A DNA stretch of 8,305 bases, taken from assembly GCA_910587575.1 (NCBI GenBank), contig CAJULU010000087.1, positions 1 through 8,305 of the forward strand, in the 5' to 3' direction. Under the pieces are notes generated by a model that was not told the DNA's origin, did not search any database, and saw only the letters and a list, made by a program, of their open reading frames with translations. This document shows, in pieces, positions 6,385 to 8,305 of this stretch; within the stretch, counting starts at the first letter, position 1; each line of letters begins with the position of its first letter. The translations under genes and the position numbers were made by a program. The DNA is from an uncultured Dorea sp. (GTDB lineage: Bacteria; Bacillota; Clostridia; Lachnospirales; Lachnospiraceae).

Positions 6385-6422
6385 TTTACCCAGGGGCATA
6401 TCTTAAAGCATGTCTCTGGGTA
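6385..6422. repeat. Short palindromic element, copy 3, between tetR and the ATPase gene
   Basis: TACCCAGGGGCAT (6387-6399) and ATGTCTCTGGGTA (6410-6422) form an imperfect 13-bp inverted repeat (11 pairs) around a 10-base loop. The TACCCAG-G-GCA and CTGGGTA arms match the outer arms of copies 1 and 2, so this looks like a minimal or decayed copy with the centre lost. It begins six bases after the TetR stop codon. It could act as a processing or attenuating hairpin between the regulator and transporter cistrons; no T-run follows in the minus direction. Confidence 0.6.
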
Positions 6423-6427
6423 TATCT

Positions 6428-7045
6428 TTAAGAAGGCTTACGCAGGTACACATTCTTCCAGAATGCCAGCATTGCTCCGAAATCCTTTTCCAGCGTCTCT
6501 GCGTCTAATGACTCCCCACGCTGTGCAATCTCCCACAGATATCCCACAGACATCAGGTAAATCTGCCTGTACATCATCGCAAGATCCAGCCCGGGGATGA
6601 AATCGTCAGGATCCAGCCCGGCAAGGGCGTCCGCCGCCTTCTGGTTAAAATGCATCCGGTAGCTTTTCTGGATCTCTTCAAAGACGGCCGGTTCCTTTTC
6701 ATAAAATGCCTTCATGGCAAATGCAGCCATATCCGGATAGCGGCACATCATCTGTATCTTCGCATACATACCCCGTTCCATCATTTCAAATAAATCCGTG
6801 GAATCATAACAGCGGTTCTTTGCAAGGTGTTCACAGGTGATGTCCGCCGCTTTGTTCCATAGGAAGAGATACAGCTCTTTCTTATTCCGGAAGTAGTGGA
6901 ACAGGAGAGATTTGGAGATTCCCGCCTCATCTGCAATCTCCTGCATGGGACTTTTGCGGTAGGAATTCTGTGAAAATACACGGAATCCTGCGTTGATAAT
7001 CCGCTGTTGTTTTTCGGGCGGAAGGGTATAGAACTTTTCATTCAT
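6428..7045 (-). CDS. TetR/AcrR-family transcriptional regulator
   Basis: 205 residues from ATG 7045 (MNEKFYTLPPEKQQRIINAG), with GAGG eight bases upstream; the frame continues 30 codons further upstream but lacks a good start and crosses the promoter, so the shorter start is preferred. The N-terminal helix-turn-helix is at about 32-55, with the characteristic MQEIADEAGISKSLLFHYF and NKKELYLFLW of the TetR family. The rest (about 65-205) is an all-helical ligand and dimerisation domain without a recognisable subclass. It precedes the ABC ATPase and permease genes on the same strand, with a 103-bp gap. The usual logic is repression of its own operon until the exported compound, or a signal for it, binds; the ligand cannot be inferred. 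Confidence 0.92.
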   Translation of the reverse strand: MNEKFYTLPPEKQQRIINAGFRVFSQNSYRKSPMQEIADEAGISKSLLFHYFRNKKELYLFLWNKAADITCEHLAKNRCYDSTDLFEMMERGMYAKIQMMCRYPDMAAFAMKAFYEKEPAVFEEIQKSYRMHFNQKAADALAGLDPDDFIPGLDLAMMYRQIYLMSVGYLWEIAQRGESLDAETLEKDFGAMLAFWKNVYLRKPS

Positions 7046-7067
7046 ATAGAAATCCTCGCTGACTATT

Positions 7068-7108
7068 ATTATACCCCGTTGACCGTTTTTGGGAAGGCTT
7101 TTTGTCAA
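7068..7108 (-). promoter_or_regulatory. Candidate tetR operon promoter with spaced TTGAC/GTCAA inverted repeat
   Basis: On the minus strand TTCCCA (7095-7090), 16 bases and TATAAT (7073-7068) make a plausible sigma-A promoter just upstream of the TetR start. TTGAC at 7079-7083 and GTCAA at 7104-7108 form an inverted repeat with a 20-base spacer that brackets the -35 box, a fitting place for a TetR dimer or pair of dimers to block transcription. The spacer is longer than in classical tet operators, so operator function is inference. Confidence 0.48.
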
Positions 7109-7146
7109 TATTTTAGGGCAGGGAGAATGGATCAATTATTGCCTTT

Positions 7147-7175
7147 ATTATAGCGTTTTTAGGAAAGTCATGCAA
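7147..7175 (-). promoter_or_regulatory. Second candidate promoter upstream of tetR
   Basis: The minus strand shows TTGCAT (7175-7170), exactly 17 bases, then a consensus TATAAT (7152-7147). It lies about 80 bp further upstream than the other candidate and would transcribe through the TTGAC/GTCAA repeat. The -35 matches consensus in only three positions. Confidence 0.38.
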
Positions 7176-7234
7176 TAAGGGAGGAGCACTTTTGAAAATG
7201 GACAGGAAAGATGGTATCATCCATAGATGGTTTA

Positions 7235-7264
7235 TGCTATAATGACACAGCAGGGAGGTGTTTT
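7235..7264 (+). promoter_or_regulatory. Extended -10 promoter and ribosome binding site of the HipA-like gene
   Basis: TATAAT at 7238-7243 is preceded by TG at 7235-7236, giving a TGnTATAAT extended -10 element that can work with a poor -35. GGGAGGTG at about 7253-7260 follows with good spacing to the ATG at 7268, leaving a leader of only about 18 bases. CCAT and ATGG half-sites at about 7221-7230 flank two bases just upstream and could be part of an operator. Confidence 0.55.
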
Positions 7265-7267
7265 ACC

Positions 7268-8305
7268 ATGAAGGTGATTTATGAGATCATGCATGGGGAG
7301 AAAAGGGTTGCACAGATTGATGCGCAGGGACATTGCAGGATATTTGACGAAACATTCATGCCCTGCCATCTGTATCTGGAAGAAGCCGGTGAAGATATCG
7401 ATACACTGGTCAATAACGTAACGAATTTCCAATATTGGTGTGCGACCAGAGTCCTGACCCTTGACAGACAGTATGCGAAAGAGATATTGAACAGTATTGG
7501 CGCAAGCCAGGCGGTCACAGACCGGGACAGGGCGAAGATTGCATTGTCGTACCGCTGTGTATCGCTGACAGATATATACTGGGTGAGAGAGCAGGGGGAA
7601 GACATCCGTTTTCAAGACATCAACCTATATGATAACCATCTGGACAATACCTTTGTAGACGTGTCCCTCCGGGGAAAACAGATTACGGCAACGAACCGGC
7701 AGCTTGCACAGGATTTGTCCACCAACGGCTGTTTCCCGAAAGCATGGGTGAGGTCGGGGCAGGGGTTTTTGTTGTACAAGGACGGCGGGGCGGACGCTGT
7801 AGAACGGGAGGTCCTTGCAAGCCGCATTTGCCAATGCTTTCGCTGCAGGCAGGTCGTGTATAGCGAAGACTGGTACGATGGGGAGAAGGTATCGGTCAGT
7901 GAAATCATGACGTCTAAGGAGTATTCCATTGTGTCAAGGGAAGCATTTGAAATCTATGCGGTGAACCATGGGGTGGATGCGTTTTCTTATATTTTGGGGC
8001 TGGATGGGTATGCATATTATATGATGAATATTCTGGACTATCTGATTGGAAATACAGACCGGCATTGGGGAAACTGGGGACTGCTTCTGGATAACCGGAA
8101 CAATAGGCCGGTCAGCCTCCATCCGCTCATGGATTTTAATCAGGCATTCCGGGCATACGATACGGTGGAAGGCGCAGGATGCCAGACGGTAAGAGAACGA
8201 TTCCTTACGCAGAGGGAGGCGGCGGTCTGTGCAGTGGGAAAAATCGGGGCAAACCAGATTAAGGAGACAGACGCCGCATGGTTTGCCGGGAGGGAGCAGG
8301 AATAT
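7268..8305 (+). CDS. HipA-like protein kinase, C-terminus outside window
   Basis: The frame opens at ATG 7268 behind GGGAGGTG and continues for 346 codons to the window edge without a stop; no stop interrupts the frame although only antisense shadow frames are long here. Residues 263-275 read TDRHWGNWGLLLD: Asp264 and Asn269 correspond to the catalytic Asp and metal-binding Asn of the HipA/CtkA kinase loop. MDFN (288-291) supplies the metal-binding Asp289. The segment GCFPKAW (154-160) followed by FLLYKDG (167-173) resembles the short glycine-loop and ATP-binding lysine strand of HipA-like kinases without the full SGxQPK loop of E. coli HipA. The N-terminal 120 residues are not recognised. 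HipA kinases phosphorylate targets such as aminoacyl-tRNA synthetases and are usually paired with a HipB antitoxin; none lies upstream, so a partner, if any, must be downstream. Confidence 0.83.
   Translation, partial: MKVIYEIMHGEKRVAQIDAQGHCRIFDETFMPCHLYLEEAGEDIDTLVNNVTNFQYWCATRVLTLDRQYAKEILNSIGASQAVTDRDRAKIALSYRCVSLTDIYWVREQGEDIRFQDINLYDNHLDNTFVDVSLRGKQITATNRQLAQDLSTNGCFPKAWVRSGQGFLLYKDGGADAVEREVLASRICQCFRCRQVVYSEDWYDGEKVSVSEIMTSKEYSIVSREAFEIYAVNHGVDAFSYILGLDGYAYYMMNILDYLIGNTDRHWGNWGLLLDNRNNRPVSLHPLMDFNQAFRAYDTVEGAGCQTVRERFLTQREAAVCAVGKIGANQIKETDAAWFAGREQEY

Noticed and set aside
7232..8122. Several minus-strand frames of 62-127 codons at the right end
   Set aside because: They are antisense to the HipA-like gene, whose plus-strand frame has a proper promoter, ribosome binding site and kinase motifs.

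Overview
The window looks like a piece of chromosome from a gut-type Firmicute, most likely a Lachnospiraceae member. This is judged from protein style, from strong AGGAGG-type ribosome binding sites, from moderate base composition, and from the gene families present: a GH3 beta-glucosidase with a Clostridia-style C-terminal tail, a YesN-like AraC regulator, a TetR/ABC-2 cassette, an Rpn nuclease and a HipA-like kinase. No rRNA, tRNA, CRISPR array or insertion sequence is visible.

Layout, left to right. (1) 1-1056, minus strand and open at the left edge: an Rpn/PD-(D/E)XK nuclease-family protein. Its C-terminal part becomes a leucine heptad coiled coil encoded by near-perfect 21-bp tandem repeats. 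An in-frame ATG at 258 with an excellent Shine-Dalgarno sequence could start a separate short C-terminal protein. (2) 1057-1366: a 310-bp gap with a promoter-like site, an 11-bp perfect inverted repeat and the largest copy of a dispersed palindromic element. (3) 1367-3631, minus: a cytoplasmic GH3 beta-glucosidase. (4) 3632-3905: a divergent regulatory region holding a second, inverted copy of the palindromic element. (5) 3906-4646, plus: an AraC-family activator, probably controlling the glucosidase. (6) 4656-7045, minus: tetR, ABC ATPase and ABC-2 permease in transcription order, probably one self-regulated efflux operon, with a small third palindromic element between tetR and the ATPase gene. 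(7) 7268-8305, plus and open at the right edge: a HipA-like kinase with an extended -10 promoter and no HipB-type gene in front of it.

The middle is ordinary accessory metabolism and transport: divergent sugar hydrolase and activator, then a convergent regulator-transporter operon. The two ends carry genes of toxin/defence character (Rpn nuclease and HipA-like kinase), both cut by the window. The most interesting signal is the possible gene-within-gene arrangement in the Rpn gene together with its slippage-prone 21-bp repeats. This fits the published idea that Rpn C-terminal fragments are made separately and restrain the full-length nuclease. The second most interesting is the palindromic element family, which sits in three of the intergenic spaces.
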